Origin: Gemmatimonadota bacterium
GTDB taxonomy: Bacteria > Gemmatimonadota > Gemmatimonadetes > Longimicrobiales > Gaopeijiaceae
Assembly (NCBI GenBank): GCA_028873815.1
Contig: JAPPNN010000049.1
Span: forward strand, 1-64,000
Length of the DNA: 64,000 nucleotides
Direction: 5' to 3'
A program made the translations under genes and the position numbers. Shown here piece by piece: positions 9,635-18,021 of the stretch (positions are counted from its first letter, which is position 1; every line of letters begins with the position of its first letter). The notes beneath the pieces were generated by a model. It searched no databases, was not told the origin of the DNA, and saw nothing but the letters and a program-made list of their open reading frames with translations.

Positions 9635-10303
9635 CTATACGCCGGCGCGGTCGGGTCCCCAGATGTGCTTGTGGAGCTGGGTCTGGAACCGGACCGGCAG
9701 TCCGCTCGCCAGGATCGCTGTGGCCAGTTCCTCCATCTCCTCCAGTCCCCAGACCGGCGAGACGAGCAGCGCCCCCAGCGTGCCGGCGCGCACGCGCTCG
9801 TCAAGTCCGTGACGGCGGATCACGTCCGCGGCCCATTCGAAGTCGTCCCGGCCGGAGACCACGAACTTGACCTCGTCGCGTTCCGTCAGGTGATCCAGAT
9901 TGGTCCAGAGGTTGCGGTCGGCTTCGCCCGAGCCCGGGCACTTGAGGTCCATGATCGTGTGGACGCGGTCGTCCAGGACGCTCACGTCGACCGCGCCCGA
10001 GGTCTCGACCAGAACGGTGAATCCGTCGTCCAGAAGGCGTGAGGCCAACGTCGCGGCACCCGGCTGAACCAGCGGCTCGCCGCCGGTGATCTCGACCAGC
10101 CGGCAGCGCTTCGCGGCCACCGTCTCCACGACTTCGACGATCGACATGCGCGTGCCCCCGTGGAAGGCGTACGCGGTATCGCACCACACGCAGCGCAGCG
10201 GGCAGCCCGTCAGGCGCACGAAGGTGCACGGCAGGCCCGCCCAGGTGGACTCCCCCTGGATCGAATGGAAGATCTCCGTCACGCGCACGGACTGCGGCGT
10301 CAC
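9635..10303 (-). CDS. queE: 7-carboxy-7-deazaguanine synthase (radical SAM)
   Basis: 222 aa from a GTG at 10303 that overlaps the stop of the upstream gene (GTGA) and has GGGGAG before it. A much longer frame upstream is ignored because it overlaps that gene. The opening TEIFHSIQGEST and the CxxxCxxC cluster motif in CPLRCVWC (about residues 34-41), plus TGGEPL, are QueE signatures. QueE converts 6-carboxytetrahydropterin to 7-carboxy-7-deazaguanine on the route to queuosine. No queC, queD or queF is in this window, so partner genes must lie elsewhere. Confidence 0.9.
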   Translation of the reverse strand: MTPQSVRVTEIFHSIQGESTWAGLPCTFVRLTGCPLRCVWCDTAYAFHGGTRMSIVEVVETVAAKRCRLVEITGGEPLVQPGAATLASRLLDDGFTVLVETSGAVDVSVLDDRVHTIMDLKCPGSGEADRNLWTNLDHLTERDEVKFVVSGRDDFEWAADVIRRHGLDERVRAGTLGALLVSPVWGLEEMEELATAILASGLPVRFQTQLHKHIWGPDRAGV

Positions 10304-10698
10304 CCCGATCTCCCCTCTCTCTCCGCCCTGGCCACCACGGCTTCGTTCAGCATTCGTTGCACATCGTTCAGCGTCACGGCCCGGGCAGCGTCCAGCACGG
10401 CACCGCGCGTGGGGCCCCACCACTGCAAAGGGCTCTCCACGTGTCCCACGACCCCCAATCCGGTCTCGGCCCAGCGCGGAAAGACGAGGTATCCCGCCAC
10501 CGGCGCCTTCAGGTCGCCGGTGCGTTCGGTCTCGATGGAAACCGTGTACGGCTGACCGTCGACCGCCTCGAACGCGGGCGGACGGCTATGGACATCGAAA
10601 TAGCCCCCCAGGGTGCGGTCGTCCTCTCCCGCTCCCGGCCCCGCTGCCGGCTCTGTCACGAACCCACCTCCGTCGTCTCCGTGGTCCCGCCCCCCCAC
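10300..10698 (-). CDS. Conserved hypothetical protein, 132 aa
   Basis: GTG start at 10698 with AAGGGG five bases upstream; the stop overlaps the queE start. No signal peptide or membrane segment. The central part (DGQPYTVSIETERTGDLKAP, then VAGYLVFPRWAETG) is beta-rich and the C-terminal 40 residues are helical (LNDVQRMLNEAVVARAERE). I do not recognise a family. Tight coupling to queE suggests joint expression, but a role in queuosine synthesis is not supported by any motif. Confidence 0.6.
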   Translation of the reverse strand: MGGRDHGDDGGGFVTEPAAGPGAGEDDRTLGGYFDVHSRPPAFEAVDGQPYTVSIETERTGDLKAPVAGYLVFPRWAETGLGVVGHVESPLQWWGPTRGAVLDAARAVTLNDVQRMLNEAVVARAEREGRSG

Positions 10699-10758
10699 AT
10701 CGTCCCCTTATGTTAGTGACTACAGCCCGACATCGCCCAAATCCGCGGAGGTCCGAAG

Positions 10759-11838
10759 GTGCTGGCTGCAGTGTTTCACGAGAACGGCGGCCCCGAGGTC
10801 GTCACCGTCGAGGATCTCGACATCCCCCGGCCCGCACCCGGCGAAGTCCGAATCCGGGTTGAGGCCGCGTCCATGAACCACCTGGATCTGTGGATGCGCC
10901 GCGGACTTCCGATCGAGATCCCCATGCCCCACATCGGCGGTGCGGACATCGCGGGTGTCGTGGACAAGACCGGTCCCGGCGTCATGCGCACCCTACTCGG
11001 CAAGCGCGTGGTCGTGGACCCTTCTCTCCATTACGACTGGTATCGGCTTGCCTCCAGCCTCGGCAGCCGTGCGGAGCCCTTTCAGATCATCGGGGAGCAT
11101 ACGCAGGGCGGCTTCGCGGAGTACGCGGTCGTTCCCGCGGAGAATGTCGTCGAGATCCCCGATCACGTGTCGTCGGCCACCGCCGCCGCTGCCGCGCTGG
11201 TAGGCGTGACCGCATGGCACGGACTCACATCGCGGGGCGGTGTTCGCGGGAACGAAAGGGTGCTGATCACGGGTGCGAGCGGTGGCGTGTCCTGCATGGC
11301 TGTGCAGTTCGCCAAGCACCTCGGCGCGGAGGTCTACGCGATCACCTCGTCGGAGGAGCGGGTCCGGCAAGTCCGCACATTGGGCGCCGACCACGTCCTT
11401 GACCGCACCACGGCCGACTGGAGCAGGGAGGTCTTCAAGGCGACCGGCAAGCGGGGGATCGACGTCTGCCTCGACTCGGTCGGCGAAGCGATCTGGCCTC
11501 AACTGGTGAGAAGCCTGGCCGTCGGGGGCCGGCTCGTGTCCTTCGGAGCGACGACCGGTCCCGGCGGAAAGATCGATATCCGGCTCCTCTTCTGGCGCCA
11601 GCTCTCGATCCTCGGCTCCACCATGGGCACGCCCGAGGAGTTCCGGAAAACGATGGAGCTTGTCTTCAGCGGGGTGGCGACGCCGCCCATCCACGCGGTG
11701 CTGCCGCTTTCAGAGGCGCGGCGGGCACACGAGCTGCTCGAGGCGGGCGATGTCTTCGGCAAGCTCGTGCTGGACCCGAGGCTGCGCCCGGGCGGCGAAG
11801 GGGCGGCGGGCTCGGCGACGCCGAGTTCGGAGGACTGA
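10759..11838 (+). CDS. MDR-family NAD(P)H-dependent oxidoreductase (quinone oxidoreductase-like)
   Basis: 359 aa medium-chain dehydrogenase. A GroES-like N-terminal domain (RIRVEAASMNHLDLWMRRG, PHIGGADIAGVV) is followed by a Rossmann fold with VLITGASGGVSCMAVQFAKH (about residues 168-190). The GHE zinc motif is replaced by GGAD and no structural-zinc cysteine cluster is present, which points to a quinone oxidoreductase or enoyl reductase type rather than a zinc alcohol dehydrogenase. The GTG start has GGAGG upstream. It ends five bases before the MazG-like gene, suggesting one transcript. Confidence 0.85.
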   Translation: MLAAVFHENGGPEVVTVEDLDIPRPAPGEVRIRVEAASMNHLDLWMRRGLPIEIPMPHIGGADIAGVVDKTGPGVMRTLLGKRVVVDPSLHYDWYRLASSLGSRAEPFQIIGEHTQGGFAEYAVVPAENVVEIPDHVSSATAAAAALVGVTAWHGLTSRGGVRGNERVLITGASGGVSCMAVQFAKHLGAEVYAITSSEERVRQVRTLGADHVLDRTTADWSREVFKATGKRGIDVCLDSVGEAIWPQLVRSLAVGGRLVSFGATTGPGGKIDIRLLFWRQLSILGSTMGTPEEFRKTMELVFSGVATPPIHAVLPLSEARRAHELLEAGDVFGKLVLDPRLRPGGEGAAGSATPSSED

Positions 11839-11843
11839 GCCGG

Positions 11844-12188
11844 GTGGACTTCCGCGAAGCCCAGGATCGCGTGGACGAGTGGATCGGCCGTTTCGAGGAG
11901 GGATACTGGCCACCGCTCGCGATCCTCGCCCGTCTTGTTGAGGAGGTCGGGGAACTGTCGCGCGAGATCAATCATCGTTTCGGCTCGAAGCCCAAGCGCG
12001 CCGACGAGGGGGAGGCGGAACTCGAACTGGAGATCGCCGACGTTCTCTTCGTACTGGTCTCGCTGGCGAACCAGCAGGGAATCGACCTGGGCGATGCGTT
12101 CGAGCGGGTCATGGAAAAGTACGAGCGCCGGGACCGCGGACGATGGACGCCCAAGGTCGGGCCCGGCCCGGCGGGGACCGCTTCGTAA
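11844..12188 (+). CDS. MazG-like nucleotide pyrophosphohydrolase
   Basis: 114 aa all-alpha protein. The metal-binding motifs EEVGE (about residues 33-37) and ELEIADVLF (about 62-70) match the single-domain MazG / EAR family that hydrolyses nucleoside triphosphates to monophosphates, often acting in nucleotide-pool housekeeping. Start GTG at 11844, five bases after the upstream oxidoreductase. Single MazG domains are typically 95-120 aa and act as dimers or tetramers, consistent with this length. The last 15 residues (RWTPKVGPGPAGTAS) look disordered. Confidence 0.85.
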   Translation: MDFREAQDRVDEWIGRFEEGYWPPLAILARLVEEVGELSREINHRFGSKPKRADEGEAELELEIADVLFVLVSLANQQGIDLGDAFERVMEKYERRDRGRWTPKVGPGPAGTAS

Positions 12189-12263
12189 CAAAGCTCGCTG
12201 GCTGGCTGTCCGCAGAAGCGAGGGCACACTTCGTCCGAATCAACTCCAGCCAGCCTGACATCC

Positions 12264-12842
12264 ATGGACAACGGGGAGACAGACGGAATCCTCGTCGAGC
12301 GTGTTCGCCGCGGCGACAGCAGCGCGTTCGATCAGTTGGTCCGGCGGCACCTGAGAACCGCGCACGCGGTGGCCAGGGCCAATCTGGACAACCCCAGCGA
12401 CGCGGACGGAGTGTGCCAGGATGCTTTCATAAAGGCGTTGCAGCAGATCGACGCATGCCGCAACCCCGACCGATTCGGTGCATGGCTCATGGTCATCGTT
12501 CGCAACACCGCGCACAATCGCCGCGACTACAACCGCGTGCGGACCGCGATACCGTTGGAGAAGGCGACGTCTGCCGCGTCGGGCCACGACCCGCTTGCCG
12601 ACACGGCCAGGTCGGAGCTGCGCGGCCGGCTCCGCGAGGCCATGACGCACCTCACGGAACTGCAGCGCAAGGTGCTCGTCCTCTACGATCTGGAGGGCTG
12701 GCGACATGGAGAGATCGCCGCCGAACTCGGCATCTCGGCCGGCTCGTCCCGGGTCCACCTGCATATGGCACGAAAGACGATGAGAAAGCGGCTCGCCGAT
12801 TCGAGCGGCTTTTGGCCAAGGACAGTCAACGGAGTCATTTGA
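12264..12842 (+). CDS. ECF-type RNA polymerase sigma factor
   Basis: 192 aa. Sigma region 2 is seen in SSAFDQLVRRHLRTAHAVAR and DADGVCQDAFIKALQQID (about residues 19-68). Region 4 is TELQRKVLVLYDLEGWRHGE, then the helix-turn-helix IAAELGISAGSSRVHLHMARK (about 130-175). ECF factors are usually held by a membrane anti-sigma factor encoded next door. The next gene starts one base after the stop and encodes a single-pass membrane protein that may play that role, though it lacks a zinc-finger anti-sigma motif. A Spy-like periplasmic gene follows. Confidence 0.88.
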   Translation: MDNGETDGILVERVRRGDSSAFDQLVRRHLRTAHAVARANLDNPSDADGVCQDAFIKALQQIDACRNPDRFGAWLMVIVRNTAHNRRDYNRVRTAIPLEKATSAASGHDPLADTARSELRGRLREAMTHLTELQRKVLVLYDLEGWRHGEIAAELGISAGSSRVHLHMARKTMRKRLADSSGFWPRTVNGVI

Positions 12843-12843
12843 G

Positions 12844-13236
12844 ATGAACGACCACCAGAACAAGGCGCGGGACTCCGCACCTGCGGGTGCCCGCCATGCC
12901 GCCGCGGCCGATCTCGACCCGGAGGCCGACCCGAACCGCTGGGAGGCCCTTGTCGCCCGGATCCTGGCAGAGGCCCGGCCAATGCTGGACGCCCGCCGGC
13001 GTCAGGCAACGCTTGCCGGCATACTTGCCGGTTGGCGCCGTCCCGTCATTGCAGCTGCCAGTGGCCTTGCCGCGGCGGCCGTTGCCACGTTGATGCTTCT
13101 GCCGAGCGATGGCGGAGCGGAGGAAGTCGCGATGGCCGAAGTGATGGTCCCGTGGTCCGTTGCCGCCTGGATCGAGGGAAGCTATGCGCCAACCGTGGAA
13201 GAGCTTGTCGTAGCCGTGGAGGAGTACGCCCCATGA
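12844..13236 (+). CDS. Single-pass membrane protein, possible anti-sigma factor
   Basis: 130 aa. The N-terminal 60 residues are hydrophilic (DPEADPNRWEALVARILAEA), one membrane helix lies at about residues 67-88 (VIAAASGLAAAAVATLMLL), and a short extracytoplasmic tail follows. No HxxxCxxC zinc anti-sigma motif is present. Its position directly after the ECF sigma gene and its one-helix topology suggest it could tether or sense for that sigma factor; this is inference. It overlaps the next gene by four bases (ATGA). Confidence 0.7.
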   Translation: MNDHQNKARDSAPAGARHAAAADLDPEADPNRWEALVARILAEARPMLDARRRQATLAGILAGWRRPVIAAASGLAAAAVATLMLLPSDGGAEEVAMAEVMVPWSVAAWIEGSYAPTVEELVVAVEEYAP

Positions 13237-13718
13237 ACAGGAGAGCGACCGCCGCCGCACTGCTCGCCGCAGTATTCTTCGCCGGAGCCACCGTAACCCT
13301 GGGTGTCCTGCGGATCATGGACAACCGGGCCGAGGCCTACGCCGGAGCAGACACGCGCTCTCGCGATTCCGACCGGCGCCCCGAGGTGGCGAGGCGTCCG
13401 GGAACTCTCCGTGGACCGGCTGAGTTCGACCAGTTGGCCCGCATGCAGGTCACCGAACGGATGGCCCGGTCCCTGCAGCTGTCCGATGAGCAGCGGGAGC
13501 AGATCGACGCGGCCATGGAACGCTCCCGCGTGGCCGCCCAGCAGGTCATGGAAGGGGTGCTGCCGCGTCTTCGCAGCCAGATGGATTCCCTCCGGATCGA
13601 GATCGACGGCATTCTGACCGAGGATCAGCGCGCGGCCTTTCGTGAGTTCCAGAGGCAGGATCGGGAACGCTTTCGCCGATGGACCAGCAGGCGGGGACGG
13701 TCGGGCGGCCGGAGGTGA
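13233..13718 (+). CDS. Spy/CpxP-like periplasmic LTxxQ-type protein
   Basis: 161 aa with an N-terminal membrane/signal segment (AAALLAAVFFAGATVTLGVL). The mature part is helical and contains two LTxxQ-like helices: LQLSDEQREQIDAAMERSR (about residues 83-101) and ILTEDQRAAFREFQRQDR (about 128-145). This arrangement is typical of Spy/CpxP/ZraP periplasmic proteins that chaperone misfolded proteins or bind metals. It is the third gene of a sigma factor / membrane protein / periplasmic sensor set, which suggests an envelope-stress module. The Arg-rich tail is unusual. A terminator follows. Confidence 0.75.
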   Translation: MNRRATAAALLAAVFFAGATVTLGVLRIMDNRAEAYAGADTRSRDSDRRPEVARRPGTLRGPAEFDQLARMQVTERMARSLQLSDEQREQIDAAMERSRVAAQQVMEGVLPRLRSQMDSLRIEIDGILTEDQRAAFREFQRQDRERFRRWTSRRGRSGGRR

Positions 13719-13720
13719 CG

Positions 13721-13766
13721 CCGGGGGCGCCAGCCTTGCCCCCGGTGCGTTTACCCGCATTTTTTC
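13721..13766 (+). terminator. Tandem hairpins with T-run after the sigma operon
   Basis: CCGGGGGC (13721-13728) pairs with GCCCCCGG (13738-13745). A smaller TGCG/CGCA stem follows and runs straight into TTTTTT (about 13760-13765). This is a strong candidate intrinsic terminator for the ECF/Spy-like operon. Confidence 0.7.
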
Positions 13767-13768
13767 AT

Positions 13769-13788
13769 GGCCGGTCAATCGACCGGCC
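13769..13788. other. Perfect GC-rich hairpin upstream of tdh
   Basis: GGCCGGTC (13769-13776) and GACCGGCC (13781-13788) form a perfect 8-bp stem with loop AATC. It lies about 55 bases before the tdh ATG. It could be an operator, a second terminator or a leader structure. Confidence 0.45.
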
Positions 13789-13844
13789 GGTCCATCGCAG
13801 GACCGTTTGCCCGCAGACTCCGGAGAGCCGGCCATCTCTCTCAC

Positions 13845-14816
13845 ATGAAGCGTATCCTCATAACCGGAGCCGCCGGGCAGATCGGGACCGAGCTATCCGC
13901 AACCTTCCGGACGCGCTACGGACCCGACGCGGTGTTGGCCACGGACATCCGCAATCCCGCGGAGTGGGCCGGAGCGAACCCGGCCGAAGAGCTCGACTCC
14001 CTGGACATGCGAGCGTTGCGTGACGCCGTGGGGCGTTTCGCAGCCACCGAGATCTTTCACCTCGCAGCGGTCCTCTCCGCGGCCGCCGAGCAGGATCCGG
14101 CGCGCGCCTACCGAGTCAACATGGGCTCGCTCCTGAACGTGTTGCAGGTCGCGGCCGAGACGGGCTGCCGGGTCTTCACGCCCAGTTCGATTGCGGTCTT
14201 CGGTCCGGAGACGCCGCGTGATCCGGCACCGCAGTCCACCCTGCAGCGGCCCACGACCATGTACGGCGTGACCAAGGTCGCCGGCGAACTTCTGTGCGAC
14301 TACTACCACACCCGTTTCGGAGTCGACGCCCGCGGACTCCGCTTCCCGGGACTCGTTTCCTACACGGCTCCTCCGGGCGGCGGCACAACCGACTACGCCG
14401 TCGACATCTTCCGCTGCGCGCTAACCGAGGGCCGCTACACCTGCTTCCTGAAGCCGGACACGCGCATGGACATGTTGTACATGCCCGACGCGATGCGCGC
14501 GATCGTCGAGCTGATGGAGGCACCGTCCGAGGCGCTGGTCCACCGCAACGCATTCAACGTCACGGGCATGCACTTCACCCCGGCCGAGCTCGCGGAAGCG
14601 ATACGCGTGCACCTGCCCGATTTCGAAATCGCCTACGAGCCGGATCCCTTGCGCCAGGCCATCGCGGATTCGTGGCCCGCCCGTCTCGACGACTCGGAGG
14701 CGTTCGAACAGTGGGGCTGGCGCGCCGAATTCGGGCTTCCGGAGATGGTCGCGGACATGTTCAGGGGACTGAGAGGCCAACTCGCCCGCGAGGGATCGGG
14801 CTCAGCACGGAGGTAA
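13845..14816 (+). CDS. tdh: L-threonine 3-dehydrogenase, SDR type
   Basis: 323 aa extended-SDR protein. The opening KRILITGAAGQIGTELSATF with the GxxGxxG NAD site matches the UDP-glucose epimerase-like threonine dehydrogenases. The active-site pair is in YGVTK (about Y140/K144), with the upstream TPSSIAVFGPETP segment. It oxidises L-threonine to 2-amino-3-ketobutyrate with NAD+. The next gene encodes the ligase that converts that product to glycine, which strongly supports the call. The ATG at 13845 is preferred over an in-frame upstream start because the family begins at this residue. Confidence 0.88.
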   Translation: MKRILITGAAGQIGTELSATFRTRYGPDAVLATDIRNPAEWAGANPAEELDSLDMRALRDAVGRFAATEIFHLAAVLSAAAEQDPARAYRVNMGSLLNVLQVAAETGCRVFTPSSIAVFGPETPRDPAPQSTLQRPTTMYGVTKVAGELLCDYYHTRFGVDARGLRFPGLVSYTAPPGGGTTDYAVDIFRCALTEGRYTCFLKPDTRMDMLYMPDAMRAIVELMEAPSEALVHRNAFNVTGMHFTPAELAEAIRVHLPDFEIAYEPDPLRQAIADSWPARLDDSEAFEQWGWRAEFGLPEMVADMFRGLRGQLAREGSGSARR

Positions 14817-14824
14817 GCGACAAC

Positions 14825-16057
14825 ATGCCGATGGATCGCCTGACCGACGTGGTGAATGGCCTGGTCGCCGGAATGGAAGAGGCGGGTACGGCAAAGGGAG
14901 CCGAAGTCGTCGTCCGTGAGGTGGTCCCGCCGCGGGACGGACACGGACCCCGGTTCCTCCTGGAAGGGCAGGGCGACAAGCCGTTCATCCGCATGAATGC
15001 CAACTCATACCTGGGTCTCAGCCTGCACCCCGAGGTAATCGAGGCCGAAGAGGTCACGGCGCGTGCGATGGGCGCCGGGCCGGGCGCGGTCCGCTTCATC
15101 GCCGGAACCCACACCCCGCACATCGAGTTGGAGCGCGCGCTGGCGGCGTTTCACGGCCGCGAAGAGGGGATGATCTTCTCCTCGGCCTACGCGGCGGTCG
15201 TGAGCGCGCTCGTGTCGCTGACCGACAAGACTACCTTCCTGCTGTCCGACGAACTCAATCACAACTGCATCATCAACGCGATCCGGATGTCGCGTCCGGC
15301 TGGGAAGGCGATCTACCCGCACCTGGATCTGGCCACGCTGGATCGCCAACTGGACGAAGCGAAGGGTGTCGCGCGCCGGGCGATCGTCGTCACCGACGGC
15401 ATCTTCTCGATGCGGGGGGACCACGCCCCGGTGGACGAGATCTTGGACATCGCGAGGAAGCACGACCCCGACTATCCCGAGAACGTGGTGGTGGTGGTTG
15501 ACGACTCCCACGGTGTCGGCTCGTTCGGGGCCACCGGCAGGGGCACGGAGGAATACACGGGCAGCCCGCCCTGCGACCTGCTCGTGGGCACCCTGGGCAA
15601 GGCGTTCGGCGTCAACGGCGGCTACGTCGTGTCGAGTGCCCCGGTGATCCGCTTTCTGCGCGAGTCTTCGCCGTTGTACATCTACTCGAATCCCATCACC
15701 GCCGGCGAAGCCGCAGCCGCGCGGAAGTCGCTGGAGATCCTGCAGGGACCGGAAGGCGGGGCCCGGCTGAGGCACCTGCGCAACCTCACGAAGCGCTTCG
15801 AATCCGGGCTCGTCTCGCGGGGCTTCGAGATCATCCCGGGCGATCACCCCATCGTCCCCATCATGGTGCGCGACACGACCGAGACCCGCCGCCTGGTCGC
15901 CGCCCTCTTCGACGCCGGCGTCCTGGCCACGGGTCTCGCGTTCCCCGTCGTTCCGCGCGGCGACGAGTCGATCCGCTTCCAGATCAACGCCGACCACACC
16001 GAGGCCGGGATCGACTACGTCCTGGCCGCGCTTGAAGGAGCCCGCCAAGCCCCCTGA
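14825..16057 (+). CDS. kbl: Glycine C-acetyltransferase (2-amino-3-ketobutyrate CoA ligase)
   Basis: 410 aa, PLP-dependent alpha-oxoamine synthase family. The cofactor lysine is in LVGTLGKAFGVNGGY (about residue 258), and DDSHGVGSFGATGRG carries the cofactor-contacting Asp and His. GGAGGT lies about ten bases before the ATG at 14825; a second ATG two codons later is possible. It cleaves 2-amino-3-ketobutyrate with CoA to give glycine and acetyl-CoA. It lies eight bases after tdh, so the two form a threonine-degradation operon. Confidence 0.9.
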   Translation: MPMDRLTDVVNGLVAGMEEAGTAKGAEVVVREVVPPRDGHGPRFLLEGQGDKPFIRMNANSYLGLSLHPEVIEAEEVTARAMGAGPGAVRFIAGTHTPHIELERALAAFHGREEGMIFSSAYAAVVSALVSLTDKTTFLLSDELNHNCIINAIRMSRPAGKAIYPHLDLATLDRQLDEAKGVARRAIVVTDGIFSMRGDHAPVDEILDIARKHDPDYPENVVVVVDDSHGVGSFGATGRGTEEYTGSPPCDLLVGTLGKAFGVNGGYVVSSAPVIRFLRESSPLYIYSNPITAGEAAAARKSLEILQGPEGGARLRHLRNLTKRFESGLVSRGFEIIPGDHPIVPIMVRDTTETRRLVAALFDAGVLATGLAFPVVPRGDESIRFQINADHTEAGIDYVLAALEGARQAP

Positions 16058-16089
16058 TCGCGCCACCGCCCAACCGGACCCGACACGCA

Positions 16090-16836
16090 GTGCGCATTGC
16101 CATCATCTCCGACATCCACGGCAACCTGCCCGCCCTGGAGGCGGTTCTCGCCGACATCGCGTCCCGGGACGTCAACGCCACGTATCACCTCGGAGATCTA
16201 GTCGGCTACGGCCCTTGGCCCAACGAGGTCATCGAACGGATCCGCTCGGACAGCATCGCGGGGGTGGCGGGCAACTACGACACGACGGTCGCGCTCGGCC
16301 ACCCGAGCTGCGGCTGCCAGCACGACGATCCCCGTCACCGGGAGCTCTCGGCCTTGAGCTACCGCTGGACCCGCGACAACATCACGGCCAGCAACCGGCG
16401 CTACCTGGCCAGCCTCCCGTTTCGCCTCGATCTGCGACCGTTCGGCGGCCATGCGCCCGGGCGCACCCTGATCCTCGTGCATGGCGCCGCCACGCTGAAC
16501 ACCGTCTACTGGCGCGAGGACCGGTCCGACCGCTTCTGCGACGAGATGATCGCCCTGCTCCGCGCCCGCGAAGGCGACGCGATCTTCTTCGGTCACACCC
16601 ACAAGCCGTGGACCAGCACATTCAACGGCCGGACCTTGGTGAACACCGGCTCGGCGGGCAGGCCCAAGGACGGTGACCCGCGCGGTTCCTACGCGCTCGT
16701 GCACTTCGCCAACGACGAGATCGAGGTCCGTTGCCCCCGCGTCTCCTACGACCTGGATCGCGCCGTCGCGGCGATCGAAGCGGCGGGGTTGCCCGCCGAA
16801 CTGGGGATCGTCCTCAGGACCGGCGGAACGCTCTAG
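16090..16836 (+). CDS. Metallophosphoesterase family protein
   Basis: 248 aa calcineurin-like phosphoesterase. The metal-binding motifs are in order: SDIHGN (about residue 8), LGDLVGYGP (about 37), GNYD (about 61) and FFGHTHKPW (about 172). This pattern is the YfcE / MJ0936 type, small cytoplasmic phosphodiesterases of uncertain substrate. The start is GTG at 16090, about 30 bases after kbl, so it may be cotranscribed, but no functional link to glycine metabolism is evident. A convergent gene follows after a 63-base gap containing a repeat. Confidence 0.82.
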   Translation: MRIAIISDIHGNLPALEAVLADIASRDVNATYHLGDLVGYGPWPNEVIERIRSDSIAGVAGNYDTTVALGHPSCGCQHDDPRHRELSALSYRWTRDNITASNRRYLASLPFRLDLRPFGGHAPGRTLILVHGAATLNTVYWREDRSDRFCDEMIALLRAREGDAIFFGHTHKPWTSTFNGRTLVNTGSAGRPKDGDPRGSYALVHFANDEIEVRCPRVSYDLDRAVAAIEAAGLPAELGIVLRTGGTL

Positions 16837-16859
16837 CATCGCGCCCCAGGACTTCCCAA

Positions 16860-16893
16860 GCCGCCGAGAGTGCCGAGGCGCCGGGTCCTCGGT
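16860..16893 (+). repeat. Short copy of dispersed repeat module 1
   Basis: GAGAGTGCCGAGGCGCCGGG resembles bases 6-25 of copy A with two differences. CCGAGG (16873-16878) and CCTCGG (16887-16892) form a hairpin. It lies between two convergent genes and may also act in termination. Confidence 0.55.
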
Positions 16894-16899
16894 GCGACG

Positions 16900-18021
16900 C
16901 TAGTTCCAGGGTCTCACGCGCAGGAAGAAGGACCCGCCGAACCGCGTATAGTACGCCCCGCTGATGTTCGTCTCCACCTTCTGCCAGCCGAACTGGAACG
17001 CGCCCGAAACCCGCTCACCCAAGTGCCTGGTCAAATCGGCGTACAGCATCGAGGCGTTGTCCGCCTCTTCCCCCGGGACCAGGGCGTCCTGACCGGGCTG
17101 AATGAAGCGCTTGCGCGCCAGAGTGCCATAGAGGCCGACCTGCGTCTTCTCTCCCAGAATCCAGTCGGCCCGGCCGCTCAGGCGCGCGGCGTTGTATTCC
17201 ACCCGCAGCGACGTCGAGCGGCTGCGCGTTCCTTCCAGCGTGAACTCGAGCGACAGCCGCTCCCACCTTCCCTGGAAGGCGGCGCCCGCACCCAGGGCAT
17301 GGTCGATTCGGGTCGAACCCTGCCCCTGTTGCGGATAGCTGTGATAGCTGTAGCTGCTGAATAGCCGCAGGCCCCAGGAGTCGTTTCGATCAAGCTCCGC
17401 CGGACTGCGGTAGATCTTCCTGACGCCCGCATTCACCACCAGCGAGGACCGGTCCAGCAGGTCCAGCGCGGGCAGCACCTTCGGGGCCGCGTAGTCGGCG
17501 ATCTCTCCCTCGACGCCGACATCGAGGAAGTCCCGGTACCGGTAGGACACCCCGCTGGTGTAGCGATCGTATCCCGGAGCGAGGTACAGCGGCAACGGGG
17601 GCCGGTCGGCAATGCTCCTGAACCGTGCCCCCGCATCGGCCGTCAGGGTCCCGCCCCGGATCAGGCGCTGATACATCGTTTCCACGCTTCCGCTGTGCTC
17701 GCGGGGCGCGTAGTTGCGCAGCTGGAAGCCGCCTGTCGCGAACTGGCGGATCCCACCGTCAAAGGCCATGTCCAGGGTCTGGTTCTCGCGGCCCATGAGC
17801 CGCAGGATGCCGCGGACACTTACCTCTCCCACGCCGGCCACCGCCCTCTCGGTCGAGTCGATCTGGGGGACCGTTATCGCGGCGAAGTTCCCCAGGTAGC
17901 CTTCGAGCGAAGCCCCCTCCGTGATCACGAAGTCACGGAGACGAATCTGACCGTCGGCCTCAGCCGGTATGACGAGGCCGACGCAGATCACGGCGAACGG
18001 CAGAAGACATCCGGTCCTCAT
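16900..18021 (-). CDS. Exported barrel-like protein, hypothetical
   Basis: 373 aa with a signal peptide (residues 1 to about 25, LLPFAVICVGLVIPAEADG). The rest is rich in alternating aromatic strands (YTSGVSYRYRDFLDVGVEG, WGLRLFSSYSYHSYPQ, RLSLEFTLEG, AFQFGWQKVE), and the protein ends in a strand-like FGGSFFLRVRPWN, as expected for an outer-membrane beta barrel. I do not recognise the family. Its start overlaps the end of the coiled-coil gene by four bases. It is the last gene of an operon with a two-component system, so it may be an outer-membrane component of that system. Confidence 0.65.
   Translation of the reverse strand: MRTGCLLPFAVICVGLVIPAEADGQIRLRDFVITEGASLEGYLGNFAAITVPQIDSTERAVAGVGEVSVRGILRLMGRENQTLDMAFDGGIRQFATGGFQLRNYAPREHSGSVETMYQRLIRGGTLTADAGARFRSIADRPPLPLYLAPGYDRYTSGVSYRYRDFLDVGVEGEIADYAAPKVLPALDLLDRSSLVVNAGVRKIYRSPAELDRNDSWGLRLFSSYSYHSYPQQGQGSTRIDHALGAGAAFQGRWERLSLEFTLEGTRSRSTSLRVEYNAARLSGRADWILGEKTQVGLYGTLARKRFIQPGQDALVPGEEADNASMLYADLTRHLGERVSGAFQFGWQKVETNISGAYYTRFGGSFFLRVRPWN

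Noticed and set aside
12844-13236. Zinc-finger anti-sigma factor
   Set aside because: The HxxxCxxC motif is absent, so only a tentative anti-sigma role based on position is given.
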